Source of the DNA: Anaerolineaceae bacterium
GTDB lineage: Bacteria; Chloroflexota; Anaerolineae; Promineifilales; Promineifilaceae
Assembly: GCA_002699125.1 (NCBI GenBank)
Contig: PABI01000005.1
Location: 1-64,000, forward strand
Direction of reading: 5' to 3'
Length of the DNA: 64,000 nt
In this document: piece after piece, positions 26,492-35,416 of the stretch
Position numbering within the stretch: position 1 is the first letter of the stretch
How the letters are laid out: every line of letters begins with the position of its first letter
Position numbers and translations under genes: made by a program
The notes under the pieces: model-generated
Seen by the model: the letters and a program-made list of their open reading frames with translations, nothing else
Database searches by the model: none
Told to the model about the DNA's origin: nothing

Positions 26492-27646
26492 TCAAGCACT
26501 GCGTATTTTTTCGTACAGCGCTCGCGTTTTGTCGCTCATGATGATATCGAGCTCATTGGCCAGGCATTGGGCCAACCGTTGGCATACCTGGATGGCTTCA
26601 GACCGTTTGCCCAATTTTGTAAACAGGGCCATCAGCTTGCGACAGCTTGTTTCCTGGCAGCAGTCTACCAACAATATTTGCTGGTAGATGGCAATGGCCT
26701 CTTCCTCCATGCCCAAATTTTCGTAGTGTTGGGCCAGATCGGCCAGGGCAGAGAGATAGATTTCCTGGAGGCGAAACTGCTGGTCGCGCACCCAGTTGTG
26801 GGTGTCAGTGAGGTCGAACAAATAATCGCCACGGTACAAGGCCAGAGCTGTTTTGTAAATTTTGACGGCCGTTTCCGCATCCTGCTCACGTCGCGCTCGC
26901 CGCACACCAGTCTCAAACGCATCCACGTCCAGCCAATTGGATTGGGCTTCGGCCAAGCGGTAACAGCCATTTTGGTACAGGAGGTAGCGGGAATGGCTGG
27001 CTTTTTCCAAATCCGGTTCCAGGCTGCGGCGCAGGTTGTAAACGGTGGTGTTGAGGTTGTGCATGGCGGCCTTGTAATCCAGGTCTGGCCACAACATTTC
27101 CAGAATTTGCTCGCGGGAAACGGCCGTTCCCTTCTGCATTGCCAAATAAGCCATCAACGCGCGTGTTTTTACCCGGTTCCACAGCGGTCCGTTAACCTGG
27201 GTGCCATCTTGCCGGGTGACAACCAGCGGGCCAAGCAAATAAATGCGGAAAGGCTGGAAGGTTTGTTTTGTCTGCTTTTCAGAGCGCAGCAAATGTACCA
27301 AAACACTCTCGTCAATCTCTTCGGGCAGCGGAATGGTGCTCATGTTGGCCAGAATATACTGTCCATTGCGATGACGCAGCTGCAAATCCAGGCTGGTGAT
27401 GGGGATGCCCTGCTTGATCGCCTGCCGCACCGGGCAAATGGGGGCGCAGTAAGGATCGCCTTCTGGTGTAAGTCCGGCCAAAAGCTGCCAGCAATGTTTG
27501 GCGACTGCTTCTTCGGCCGAATAGCCCAGCAGCTTTACCACCGCCTGATTCCAGAACGTGATCAGGCCATCTTCATTAACGCTCCATGCGCCGTCACCTG
27601 TTTTTCCGAAAAAATGCTTAATGGATATCATATCGATGACACTCAT
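26492..27646 (-). CDS. PAS domain - SARP (winged helix + BTAD) transcriptional regulator
   Basis: A 384-residue regulator with three parts. A PAS domain (about 10-105) carries a three-cysteine motif, HCWQLLAG then PYCAPICPVRQA, a pattern known from PAS-containing regulators and suited to a Fe-S, metal or thiol switch. A SARP-type winged helix follows (FRIYLLGPLVV, then SREQILEMLWPD, LNTTVYNLRRSLEP, about 130-220). The rest is a BTAD domain (WLDVDAFETGVRRA, YRGDYLFDL, ENLGMEEEAIAIYQQILL). As the only full DNA-binding protein of the locus it is the best candidate to read the heptamers at 24861-24878. ATG 27646 is chosen over TTG 27664; ATG 27631 is also possible, and no clear ribosome site is present. 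Confidence 0.85.
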   Translation of the reverse strand: MSVIDMISIKHFFGKTGDGAWSVNEDGLITFWNQAVVKLLGYSAEEAVAKHCWQLLAGLTPEGDPYCAPICPVRQAIKQGIPITSLDLQLRHRNGQYILANMSTIPLPEEIDESVLVHLLRSEKQTKQTFQPFRIYLLGPLVVTRQDGTQVNGPLWNRVKTRALMAYLAMQKGTAVSREQILEMLWPDLDYKAAMHNLNTTVYNLRRSLEPDLEKASHSRYLLYQNGCYRLAEAQSNWLDVDAFETGVRRARREQDAETAVKIYKTALALYRGDYLFDLTDTHNWVRDQQFRLQEIYLSALADLAQHYENLGMEEEAIAIYQQILLVDCCQETSCRKLMALFTKLGKRSEAIQVCQRLAQCLANELDIIMSDKTRALYEKIRSA

Positions 27647-27655
27647 GTGTGATCG

Positions 27656-27819
27656 TGAGGACAATTATTCAGGACAATCCCACAACTAAAACAATAAGAT
27701 TGATCATACGGCCGTCATACTTACAAAATAGATTACGCGGTGCGTTATTTGGCGGAGTGTCATGTCTGGGAGGTGACAAATGTCATCCGGTTTCTTTTAT
27801 GAACCGCTTCCTCTATAAT
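27656..27819. promoter_or_regulatory. Divergent control region between the PAS-SARP and MutS-like genes
   Basis: Toward the right, TATAAT at 27814-27819 ends only 10 bases before ATG 27830, which predicts a leaderless mRNA for the MutS-like gene; the -35 is weak (TTTCTT, 27791-27796). Toward the left, the direct repeat AGGACAAT (27658-27665 and 27671-27678, period 13) sits just before the regulator start and could be an autoregulatory site. It also holds the one clear intergenic ACGGCCGT (about 27709-27716). Confidence 0.5.
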
Positions 27820-27829
27820 CCTGGCCTTG

Positions 27830-29677
27830 ATGACAGATAAAGCGAAACGACTTCAACTTTTACAGCACCAGCTGGCCCGGTTGGAACGCCGGCTGAACAG
27901 CCTGCGGCAGCGCAGCGAGCAGTTTTCTCGCTGGCGGCTGATTTTGTTTGCACTGGGCGCTTTAGGCAGCGGCGGGGCTTTTTTGCAGTGGGGGCCGGTG
28001 GTGTGGCTGTGGGTAACGGCCGTTACCTTCATTCCCTTCATCGTAGCCGTTGTGATACACAGACGAATCGATACGGCCGTAACCCGTTTTGTCATCTGGC
28101 AGCAGATGAAGCAGACGCACATCGCCCGCATGACGCTGGATTGGCACAATTTACCTGCGCCAAAATCATTCCCGGTGGTGTCCGATCATCCATTTGCTTT
28201 CGATATTGATCTGGTTGGTGAGTTTTCACTGCATCGTTTGCTGGACACGGCCGTTTCCCGTGAAGGCAGCCACCGTTTGCACCACTGGCTGCTTGACCCG
28301 TCACCCAAAGCGGCCGACGTGCTGACGCGCCAGGTGCGGGTGCGTGAACTGGCCGGCCAGACGCGCTTTCGTGAGCGGTTGGCGCTGCATGCCACGCTGG
28401 CCGTGGACAACAGCAGCGAGCAGTGGGCGGGCCAGGAGCTGGTCGATTGGCTGCAAGCGGAAAATGAGGGACGTTCGTTACGGCCGTTGCTCATCGGCTT
28501 GTCTGGGCTGGCGGTTGTGAACTGGCTGCTTTTTGCCGGTTACCAATTATGGAACTGGCCGCCGCTGTGGATTGGCACCATTCTGCTCTATGGCGTGCTG
28601 TTCATCAGCCTGGGTTTTCAGCGCACGGCCACTTTATTTAGCGACATTATGTTTCTGAGCGACCGTCTGCGGGTGCTCAACGAGGTGTTTGCCTTTTTGG
28701 AGCGGTGGCACTTTCGCCAGATGCCCCAGGTGCAGCAGCTTTGCCAGCCGTTTTTGGCGGTGGGGGAACGGCCGTCGGCTCACATCGGCCGTATTCAGCG
28801 CGTCATGACGGGCGTCGGGCTGCGGCAAAATTGGCTGCTGGGATTTGTGCTTAATGTTCTTATGCCCTGGGACATCTTTTTTGCTTATCGACTGGACCAA
28901 TGCCGGGCTGATTTAGCCAGGCAGCTGCCCTCTTGGCTTGATGTTTGGTACGAATTGGAAGCCCTCAACAGTTTGGCTACCTTTGCTTACCTGAACCCCG
29001 GCGAATGGACCTGGCCTGTCCTGACTGTATCGGATTCACCTACGCTCACCGCCACTGGGCTGGGCCACCCGCTCATTTCCAGTGGGCCGCGCGTGTGCAA
29101 CGATTTGCATTTGGATGCCGAGGAATCGATTTACCTGATTACCGGCTCCAACATGGCCGGCAAAAGCTCTTTTTTGCGTACCATCGGCGTGAATCTGGTT
29201 TTGGCCTATGCCGGCGGTCCGGCCGTGGCCCAATCGTTCCGTGCCAGCTGGCTGCGCCTTTTTGCCACCATCCGCGTGGCCGACTCTTTGACCGATGGCT
29301 TTTCCTTTTTCTATGCTGAAGTGCGTCGCCTGTCTCAATTGCTCACAGCGCTGGAAGATGAGGAGGAACGGCCGTTGCTCTTCCTCATTGACGAGATTTT
29401 TCGGGGGACCAATAATCGGGAGCGGCTCATCGGCAGCCGCGCTTACATTCAGGCGCTCACCCAGGGCACCGGTCTGGGCGCTATTGCCACGCACGATCTG
29501 GAACTGGTGCAGCTGGTGGAAGAGACGCCCAAGCTGGTTAATGTCCATTTTCGGGATGATGTGGTAGACGGCCGTATGGTCTTTGACTACAAGCTGCATC
29601 CCGGCCCATGCCCCACCACCAACGCCCTCAAAATTATGGAGTTGGCCGGGTTGCCCATCGATCCACAAAAAACGTAA
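27830..29677 (+). CDS. Membrane-associated MutS-like ATPase
   Basis: A 615-residue protein whose C-terminal third is a MutS domain V ATPase: Walker A TGSNMAGKSSFLRT (about 434), FYAEVRRLSQLL, Walker B LLFLIDEIFRGTN, and the switch ATHDLELVQL. The mismatch-recognition and connector domains of MutS are missing, as is the MutS2 Smr domain. In their place two hydrophobic pairs occur at about residues 30-75 and 220-260, implying four membrane segments. Similar proteins of about 600 residues exist in several phyla without a known role. It may act on DNA at the membrane or on something else. No ribosome site precedes ATG 27830, in line with the promoter only 10 bp away. Confidence 0.8.
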   Translation: MTDKAKRLQLLQHQLARLERRLNSLRQRSEQFSRWRLILFALGALGSGGAFLQWGPVVWLWVTAVTFIPFIVAVVIHRRIDTAVTRFVIWQQMKQTHIARMTLDWHNLPAPKSFPVVSDHPFAFDIDLVGEFSLHRLLDTAVSREGSHRLHHWLLDPSPKAADVLTRQVRVRELAGQTRFRERLALHATLAVDNSSEQWAGQELVDWLQAENEGRSLRPLLIGLSGLAVVNWLLFAGYQLWNWPPLWIGTILLYGVLFISLGFQRTATLFSDIMFLSDRLRVLNEVFAFLERWHFRQMPQVQQLCQPFLAVGERPSAHIGRIQRVMTGVGLRQNWLLGFVLNVLMPWDIFFAYRLDQCRADLARQLPSWLDVWYELEALNSLATFAYLNPGEWTWPVLTVSDSPTLTATGLGHPLISSGPRVCNDLHLDAEESIYLITGSNMAGKSSFLRTIGVNLVLAYAGGPAVAQSFRASWLRLFATIRVADSLTDGFSFFYAEVRRLSQLLTALEDEEERPLLFLIDEIFRGTNNRERLIGSRAYIQALTQGTGLGAIATHDLELVQLVEETPKLVNVHFRDDVVDGRMVFDYKLHPGPCPTTNALKIMELAGLPIDPQKT

Positions 29678-29692
29678 CCGTCAGGTGCGACG

Positions 29693-29737
29693 CACTTGTA
29701 AAGAGACTGTTATCATCTGAGAAAGTGCGTCGCACCT
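29693..29737. repeat. AGGTGCGACGCACTT inverted repeat, copy 3
   Basis: AGGTGCGACGCACTT (29693-29707) and its exact complement (29723-29737) around a 15-base loop, 15 bp past the stop of the MutS-like gene. Arms are identical to copy 1; loops of the three copies are unrelated. Confidence 0.85.
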
Positions 29738-29802
29738 CTCGACCTTTTACCCCCTTTTCACCTAATTCCCCCCGCTTTTTCACAGGTTCAGCCGCCCCTG
29801 GT

Positions 29803-30125
29803 TGCTATACTGCAAGTAATAGCGGGCACATCAGACTATTTTGATTTTCAAGACTTTCCCGCTTTTACAGGTGTCCTGCGGAACCCCAAGCATAAATTTA
29901 CCATTAATTCTATTTGTAAGTATGCCCCGTCAAACTATGGCAAGATGGCACTAAATGCCAATCAACAACCTTGCGAAAAAAACAAAAACCCTTCGTTGCC
30001 TGTTTATCAGTAATTTCTTGTGGTGGAGCCAAAACTGAATATTTGTTTACCCAAGCCAGGATTTGGAGTAACGGCAGTGCCGCTTATGGCGTGTGCTGCA
30101 TCTTGGTAAGTAAGAGAGAAAAGGT
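29803..30125 (+). promoter_or_regulatory. Extended -10 promoter and long leader of the C25 gene
   Basis: TGCTATACT (29803-29811) is an extended -10, 315 bases before the start codon. A hairpin AGCGGG (29821-29826) with CCCGCT (29868-29873) followed by T lies right after the expected start of transcription. No open frame or known riboswitch is seen in the remaining 250 bases. Promoter type and leader length match the two subtilase genes, but the AAGGAGGTG box is absent. The stretch 29738-29802 shows nothing else. Confidence 0.5.
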
Positions 30126-33100
30126 ATGGACAGCGTGAATCGACGATCGAATCTTTGGCGAGCCCTTTATTTGTTCCTTGCAGCTTTATTTGTCTTGTTT
30201 GTTACCACTTCAGTTCTGGCCAGCGGGCGGGGTACGGCCGTTTACACCGTCAACACCACCGCTGATGAAGATGACGGGGCCTGCACCCAATCTCACTGCT
30301 CCTTGCGTGAGGCAATTCAGGCGGCCAATGCGCTGCCCAGCGGCAACGCTATTATCCAGTTCCAAGTGGGTGCTCTGAGCACCGTTGTTATTTTTCCGAC
30401 TTCCCCGCTTCCCGCTATCACGAACTCCGTTTTGCTTAAAACCAATTTGTGGAACACCATTGACGTGGTGCTAGACGGCAGCCAGGCTGGCTCGTCTGAT
30501 GGCCTGATTCTAGCCGGTGATGTCATCACCCTGCGCGATCTAACCATTCAAAACTGGCAGGGCAGCGGTGTAGTGGTAAGCGGCAGCAACAGCCTTATCG
30601 AACGCAACATCATCAGCGACAATGGTGCCAACGGCATCCAGGTTGCTGCGGGCAGCGGCAACGTGCTGAGCCAAAATGTTATCTTTGGCAATGGCGGCCT
30701 GGGCATTGACCTAGAAGGGGATGGTCAGACCGCCAACGATCTTGGGGATACAGATGGTGGTGCAAACGGCCGTCAAAACAGCCCTAACCTCATCCGTGCC
30801 GTTCCCACAGGCTCAAGCCTGGATGTGGAAGGTATTCTTAACAGTGCCGCCAACAGCAGCTACACGCTTGACTTTTTTGCCAGCGACAGCTGCCACAGCT
30901 CCGGTTTTGGCGAGGGACAAGCGTGGCTGGGCAGCACAGTGGTGACCACAAATGGTAACGGGAATGCCAGCTTTGAGACGGCCGTTCCCACCAGCCTCAC
31001 CGATGTTACCCTCACCGCCCTGGCCACTGGCTACGATGGCACTTCCGAATTCAGTCGCTGCATTCGCACCGGCCAGGGCAATGATTCCTGGCCGCGCGCG
31101 CTGGAGCTCAGCCTTACGCCAGACAGCGTTTCGCCAGAGGTGCAAAGCGCGCAAGTTAGCCAGCGGCTGGACCTGGCCGGACAGTCCCGCTGGTACAAAT
31201 TCTCCGTTCAGCCAAACAGTCAATTGGTCATCACCTTGACCGATCTGCCGGCCAACTACGATCTTACTGTCTACAGAGATATCGCCGCCGAGTGGGAATC
31301 GCTGCTGACGCTGGACGATACCGATGATTTGGTCGAACTCACGGCTGAATTTGCCCCTGATGCATTCAGTCCGGATGCGTTCTCACCCGATGCGTTCTCA
31401 CCGGACGCGTTTAGCCCGGATGCCTTTTCACCCGACGCGTTTAGTCCCGACGCGTTCAGCCCGGACGCCTTTAGTCCCGACGCGTTCAGCCCGGACGCCT
31501 TTAGTCCTGATGCGTTCAGCCCCGATGCATTTAGCCCCGACGCATTTAGCCCCGACGCATTTAGCCCGGATGCTTTTTCACCCGATGCCTTCTCACCGGA
31601 TGCTTTCAGCCCGGATGCCTTTAGCCCTGACGCTTTCTCCAGCGCCCAAATGCGCAGCCTGATTGCCGTCTCGGCTTTCAACGGCACGGCTGGCGAAGGT
31701 GTGCAGCTCAACACCTGGGAAAACAGCGGTGACTTTTACATTCGTGTTCGTGGCCGCAATGGTGCTTATAACCCGAACAACGATTTCACGTTGAACGTGA
31801 TGCAAACGGCTGGGAACTGTGGTGATGTGACGACTGCGCTGCCTGGTAGTACGCATACGGCCGTATCCAACAACACCAACACCATCATCCTGGCCGACAC
31901 CAGCCGCATGTCCGGCGACCTCACCACCATGCAGGCTCGTCTGGCAACCTTTGCCGCTCGCCCCGAAGTCAACGGCGTCATTGTCGATGTGGGCAGTGAT
32001 GCCCGCGTGGCGGCGGCCAATGCCCAGGCAGATCTGTACCCGTCCTGCCCCTTTGCCAAAAATCTGGTGGCCTATTCAATCAAAGAGATTGTGGACAGCT
32101 ATCGCGAACTCAACCCGCTGGCTTACATCGTCATCATCGGCAACGATGATGTGATTCCTTTTTTCCGTCACCCCGACCAGGCGCTGTTGGCCAACGAGCG
32201 TAACTACGTGCCGCCCGTCCTGGATAACACCGCTTCGCAGGCCAGCCTGCGGCTGGGCTACGTTTTGGGCCAGGATCGCTACGGCGCTTCCATAGAGCTT
32301 TCCAGCAAAAGCGACACGCTGCCCATTCCCGATCTGGCAGTGGGCCGATTGGTGGAAACGCCAGCGCAGGTTGTGACGATGCTGGATGCTTACCTGAGTA
32401 CCGCTAACGGCGTGGTAGACACACCCGATTCGGCACTGGTGACCGGCTATGACTTCCTGGCGGACGCCGCCAATGCGGTGGCTGGCGAGTTGTCCAGCGG
32501 ACTGGGCAGCAGCGCCACCACGCTCATCACCCCGCGCCACATTGCCCCAACCGATCCGGCCTCCTGGACGGCCAATGATTTGCGTAACCTGCTGCTGACC
32601 AACCGGTACGATGTCAGCTTCCTGGCCGGCCACTTCAGCGCCGGCAGCGCCCTGGCTGCTGATTACAGCACGCGGCTGCTGGCTTCCGAGTTGGCGGCTT
32701 CCAGCGTGGACATGACCAACGCTCTGGTGTTCAGCGCAGGCTGCCACGCGGGTTACAACATCGTGAATGAACATGGTGTGCCCGGCGTGACGGCCGAACC
32801 GGATTGGGGCCAAGCGTTTGCCAGCAAGGGTGCTACGCTCATTGCCGGGACCGGCTACCAGTACGGCGACACCGACTTTATCGAATACAGCGAGCGGCTT
32901 TATCTGACCTTTAGCGAAGAGCTGCGAGCCGGCACAGGGCCGGTGGCCATTGGGCAGGCGCTGGCTGCGGCCAAGCAAACCTATCTGATGGAAACGCAAG
33001 AGTTACGGCCGTTGCACGAAAAATCGCTCATTGAAGCCACCCTGTTTGGCCTGCCCATGCTCAAAATCGACATGCCTGCGGGGCGCGGCAATCCCTCCGG

Positions 33101-35405
33101 CGATCCCTCGGTGATCGGCGGCACGACCGGCTTTACCAGCAATCCCGGTCAGACGCTGGGCCTCGCCTATGCCGATCTGACTCTTGAACCAGACCTGACA
33201 CTGGTGAACCAGCAGTTGGACATTGTGGGCACATCCGTGCCCAGCAGCGTAACTGCCTCTTACCTGAGCGGCAGCGATGGCGTGGTGGTGAATCCGGCCG
33301 AACCGGTGCTGCCGCTGGAATCGCTCAACGTGGGCGTGGCCGATACCGTTTTGCGCGGCGTTGGCTTCCGCGGCGGTGACTTCACCGATGTGCCCAACAT
33401 TCTGCCGTTGACTGGCGCAGCCACCACCGAAATTCGCGGCGTGCATCCGCCGTTTGTTAGCAGCGTTTTCTACCCGATGCAGCCGTACCAGGTGAATTAC
33501 TTTGGCCAATTGGTTGAGGGGATGTCTGGCGCGGTGCAGTTAAACGTGACGCCGGCCCAATTCCTGTCGGACAATGCCGCTTCGCTTACCGGCACGCTGC
33601 GCCGCTTCGATGCGATGGATTTCCGGCTGTACTACAGCGACTACATTGCTCAGTCGCTGGTGACAGGCAACGTGCCTGCCCTGGCCGCGCCACCGGCCAT
33701 CACCCAGGTGAATGCTTTCCCCGGCGAAGACAGCGTGACCTTCCAGGCGCGCGTCACCGGTGATGTGGCGGCAGGCATCCAGGAAGTATGGGTGACCTAC
33801 ACCGGCAGCGGCGCGATGGCCAGTAAGTGGCAGTCGATCGATCTGGTGCAAAGCGCCAACGACAGCACGGTCTGGTCGGCAACCTTGCCGCTCAACGGCA
33901 TTCCAGCTGACGAGGTTCGCTTTATTGTGCAGGCGGCCAACGGTGTTGGTTTGGTCAGCGCGGCGACGAATTGGGGCGCTTACTACAGCGGCGCAGGTAC
34001 GGCTGAAGGTGATTTGTTGGAAACGGCCGTTACCCTGCAATCCCCGCCCACGTCTGGGGCGTACAGCACCGCGATCAGTGTCAGTGCTCAATTAGCTGCC
34101 GATGGTGAACCCGTTGCTAACCAGTTCCTTAGCTTCCGCGTGGGTTCACAAACGCGCACCGTGCTCACGGATGAATCCGGTGTGGCCACCACGACGCTGG
34201 CGCTGCTGGGCCTGCCGGGCAGCACGGAACTGGCGGTGACTTTTGGCGGCGATGCGGTTTATCAGGCATCGTTTGACACCGCGCCGTTTACTATCACCAA
34301 GCAGGCCACTGTGCTCACGCTGGAACCGGCCAATGCCACCGTTGAGGTGGGTGAATTGGCGCCTTTTGTGGCCACGTTGAAAGATGCGTCGGGACGGCCG
34401 TTTGGCCAGAAAACCGTCTTCTTCATCATCACGGGCGACAATGGCACCTATGCCGAGGCCGTCATCACCGACTTTGCCGGGCGCGCTTCGCTAACTGCTT
34501 TGCCGCTGCCGGCGGGCATGTACACGATTGACGTTTACTTCAGCGGCACGATTCCGCTGCCTAACGGCAATCTGAACCTGCCAGACGACCGCTACTTGCC
34601 GTCATCGGTGAGCGGCTCGCTGACCATTATTGAAGAACCGATGGAAACGGGCGAAACGCTTTACCTGAGTACGCCCACCAGCGGCATGGTGGACGGCATT
34701 GCCTACAGTAGCGAAGACGTGCTGGGTTTTGACCTGGACAGCGGCGCATGGTCCCTGCTGTTCGATGGCTCCGACGTGGGGCTGGCTGGGCAAAACGTGA
34801 CGGCGTTTGCCTGGCTGCCCAACGGCAGTTTGCTCGTCGCCGTGGCTGACGATTTCTACCTGCCGGGCCTGGATGCTCCGGTTACGCGCGGCAGCAACGT
34901 CGATAATTCCGATATCCTGCGCTTTGAGCCATTCACGTTGGGTGAAGAGACCGGTGGCAGTTGGTCGCTTTACTTTGACGGCTCCGATGTAGATTTGAAG
35001 ACGCCACAAGAGTCGATAAGCGCGCTGACGGTGCTGGCGGACGGCCGTATCGTCATCAGCACCGATGGCCCGTTTAAAGCTGGCAGCCTCAATGCCAAGA
35101 GCCGCGACCTGGTCGTGTTTACGCCTACCAGTTTGGGTGAGGACACGGCAGGTAGTTGGGCCATCTACTTTGACGGTTCCGATGTTGTTCCGCTTCTCAG
35201 CGCCAGTCAGGACAGCATCGTGGCTGTGCATCAAGATGACGAGACCGGCGACCTCTATCTGGCGACCAGCAGCGCCGACGGACTCGTCTTGGTTTGCAGC
35301 CCAAACGCTTTAGGCGATTACACGGATTGCATCTTCACCGTGTTCTGGGACGGCGCCGCCAATGGGCTGGACAGCAACAAGATTGACGCGATTGCCATTC
35401 ATTAA
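30126..35405 (+). CDS. Giant secreted gingipain-like (C25) cysteine protease with PDAFS repeats
   Basis: A 1759-residue exported protein. Signal peptide about 1-36; a CSLREAI beta-helix domain (HCSLREAIQAANA, about 55-260); a pre-peptidase C-terminal (PPC) type domain starting SRWYKFSVQPNSQLVI (about 357) that is interrupted at 411-505 by 19 PDAFS pentapeptides and resumes with NSGDFYIRVRGRNGAYNP. The peptidase C25 domain spans about 600-980, with YIVIIGNDDVIPFFRHP, catalytic His in FLAGHFSAG (about 840) and Cys in FSAGCHAGYN (about 877). Ig-like domains follow, and near the end three repeats of the form WSLLFDGSDV. No LPLI tail. ATG 30126 has AGAGAGAAAAGG upstream. Likely a cell-surface or secreted protease. 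Confidence 0.88.
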   Translation: MDSVNRRSNLWRALYLFLAALFVLFVTTSVLASGRGTAVYTVNTTADEDDGACTQSHCSLREAIQAANALPSGNAIIQFQVGALSTVVIFPTSPLPAITNSVLLKTNLWNTIDVVLDGSQAGSSDGLILAGDVITLRDLTIQNWQGSGVVVSGSNSLIERNIISDNGANGIQVAAGSGNVLSQNVIFGNGGLGIDLEGDGQTANDLGDTDGGANGRQNSPNLIRAVPTGSSLDVEGILNSAANSSYTLDFFASDSCHSSGFGEGQAWLGSTVVTTNGNGNASFETAVPTSLTDVTLTALATGYDGTSEFSRCIRTGQGNDSWPRALELSLTPDSVSPEVQSAQVSQRLDLAGQSRWYKFSVQPNSQLVITLTDLPANYDLTVYRDIAAEWESLLTLDDTDDLVELTAEFAPDAFSPDAFSPDAFSPDAFSPDAFSPDAFSPDAFSPDAFSPDAFSPDAFSPDAFSPDAFSPDAFSPDAFSPDAFSPDAFSPDAFSPDAFSPDAFSSAQMRSLIAVSAFNGTAGEGVQLNTWENSGDFYIRVRGRNGAYNPNNDFTLNVMQTAGNCGDVTTALPGSTHTAVSNNTNTIILADTSRMSGDLTTMQARLATFAARPEVNGVIVDVGSDARVAAANAQADLYPSCPFAKNLVAYSIKEIVDSYRELNPLAYIVIIGNDDVIPFFRHPDQALLANERNYVPPVLDNTASQASLRLGYVLGQDRYGASIELSSKSDTLPIPDLAVGRLVETPAQVVTMLDAYLSTANGVVDTPDSALVTGYDFLADAANAVAGELSSGLGSSATTLITPRHIAPTDPASWTANDLRNLLLTNRYDVSFLAGHFSAGSALAADYSTRLLASELAASSVDMTNALVFSAGCHAGYNIVNEHGVPGVTAEPDWGQAFASKGATLIAGTGYQYGDTDFIEYSERLYLTFSEELRAGTGPVAIGQALAAAKQTYLMETQELRPLHEKSLIEATLFGLPMLKIDMPAGRGNPSGDPSVIGGTTGFTSNPGQTLGLAYADLTLEPDLTLVNQQLDIVGTSVPSSVTASYLSGSDGVVVNPAEPVLPLESLNVGVADTVLRGVGFRGGDFTDVPNILPLTGAATTEIRGVHPPFVSSVFYPMQPYQVNYFGQLVEGMSGAVQLNVTPAQFLSDNAASLTGTLRRFDAMDFRLYYSDYIAQSLVTGNVPALAAPPAITQVNAFPGEDSVTFQARVTGDVAAGIQEVWVTYTGSGAMASKWQSIDLVQSANDSTVWSATLPLNGIPADEVRFIVQAANGVGLVSAATNWGAYYSGAGTAEGDLLETAVTLQSPPTSGAYSTAISVSAQLAADGEPVANQFLSFRVGSQTRTVLTDESGVATTTLALLGLPGSTELAVTFGGDAVYQASFDTAPFTITKQATVLTLEPANATVEVGELAPFVATLKDASGRPFGQKTVFFIITGDNGTYAEAVITDFAGRASLTALPLPAGMYTIDVYFSGTIPLPNGNLNLPDDRYLPSSVSGSLTIIEEPMETGETLYLSTPTSGMVDGIAYSSEDVLGFDLDSGAWSLLFDGSDVGLAGQNVTAFAWLPNGSLLVAVADDFYLPGLDAPVTRGSNVDNSDILRFEPFTLGEETGGSWSLYFDGSDVDLKTPQESISALTVLADGRIVISTDGPFKAGSLNAKSRDLVVFTPTSLGEDTAGSWAIYFDGSDVVPLLSASQDSIVAVHQDDETGDLYLATSSADGLVLVCSPNALGDYTDCIFTVFWDGAANGLDSNKIDAIAIH
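31356..31640 (+). repeat. 19 tandem 15-bp units encoding PDAFS
   Basis: Nineteen in-frame 15-bp units (285 bp) encode PDAFS. Codons vary (ccg/ccc/cct, gat/gac, gcg/gca/gcc/gct, ttc/ttt, agc/agt/tca/tcc), so the amino-acid repeat is older than the latest DNA duplications and is held by selection. Some neighbouring units are identical, indicating recent slippage. The array breaks the PPC-like domain of the C25 protein. Confidence 0.95.
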
Positions 35406-35416
35406 ACGTACCATCT

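Noticed and set aside
26567..27652. 361-codon plus-strand open frame opposite the PAS-SARP gene
   Set aside because: It is the antisense shadow of a gene with clear PAS, winged-helix and BTAD domains; it has no recognisable domain or ribosome site.
29690..29740. Transposon terminal repeats
   Set aside because: The AGGTGCGACGCACTT pairs enclose only 15-33 bases with no target duplication visible, so no transposon body is present.
31356..31640. Possible CRISPR array from 15-bp units
   Set aside because: Units are contiguous, in frame, without spacers, and encode PDAFS.
32076..32999. 307-codon minus-strand frame inside the C25 gene, and similar frames at 14840-15649, 36347-37045 and 2935-3603
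   Set aside because: All are shadows of long GC-rich genes with intact catalytic motifs on the other strand.
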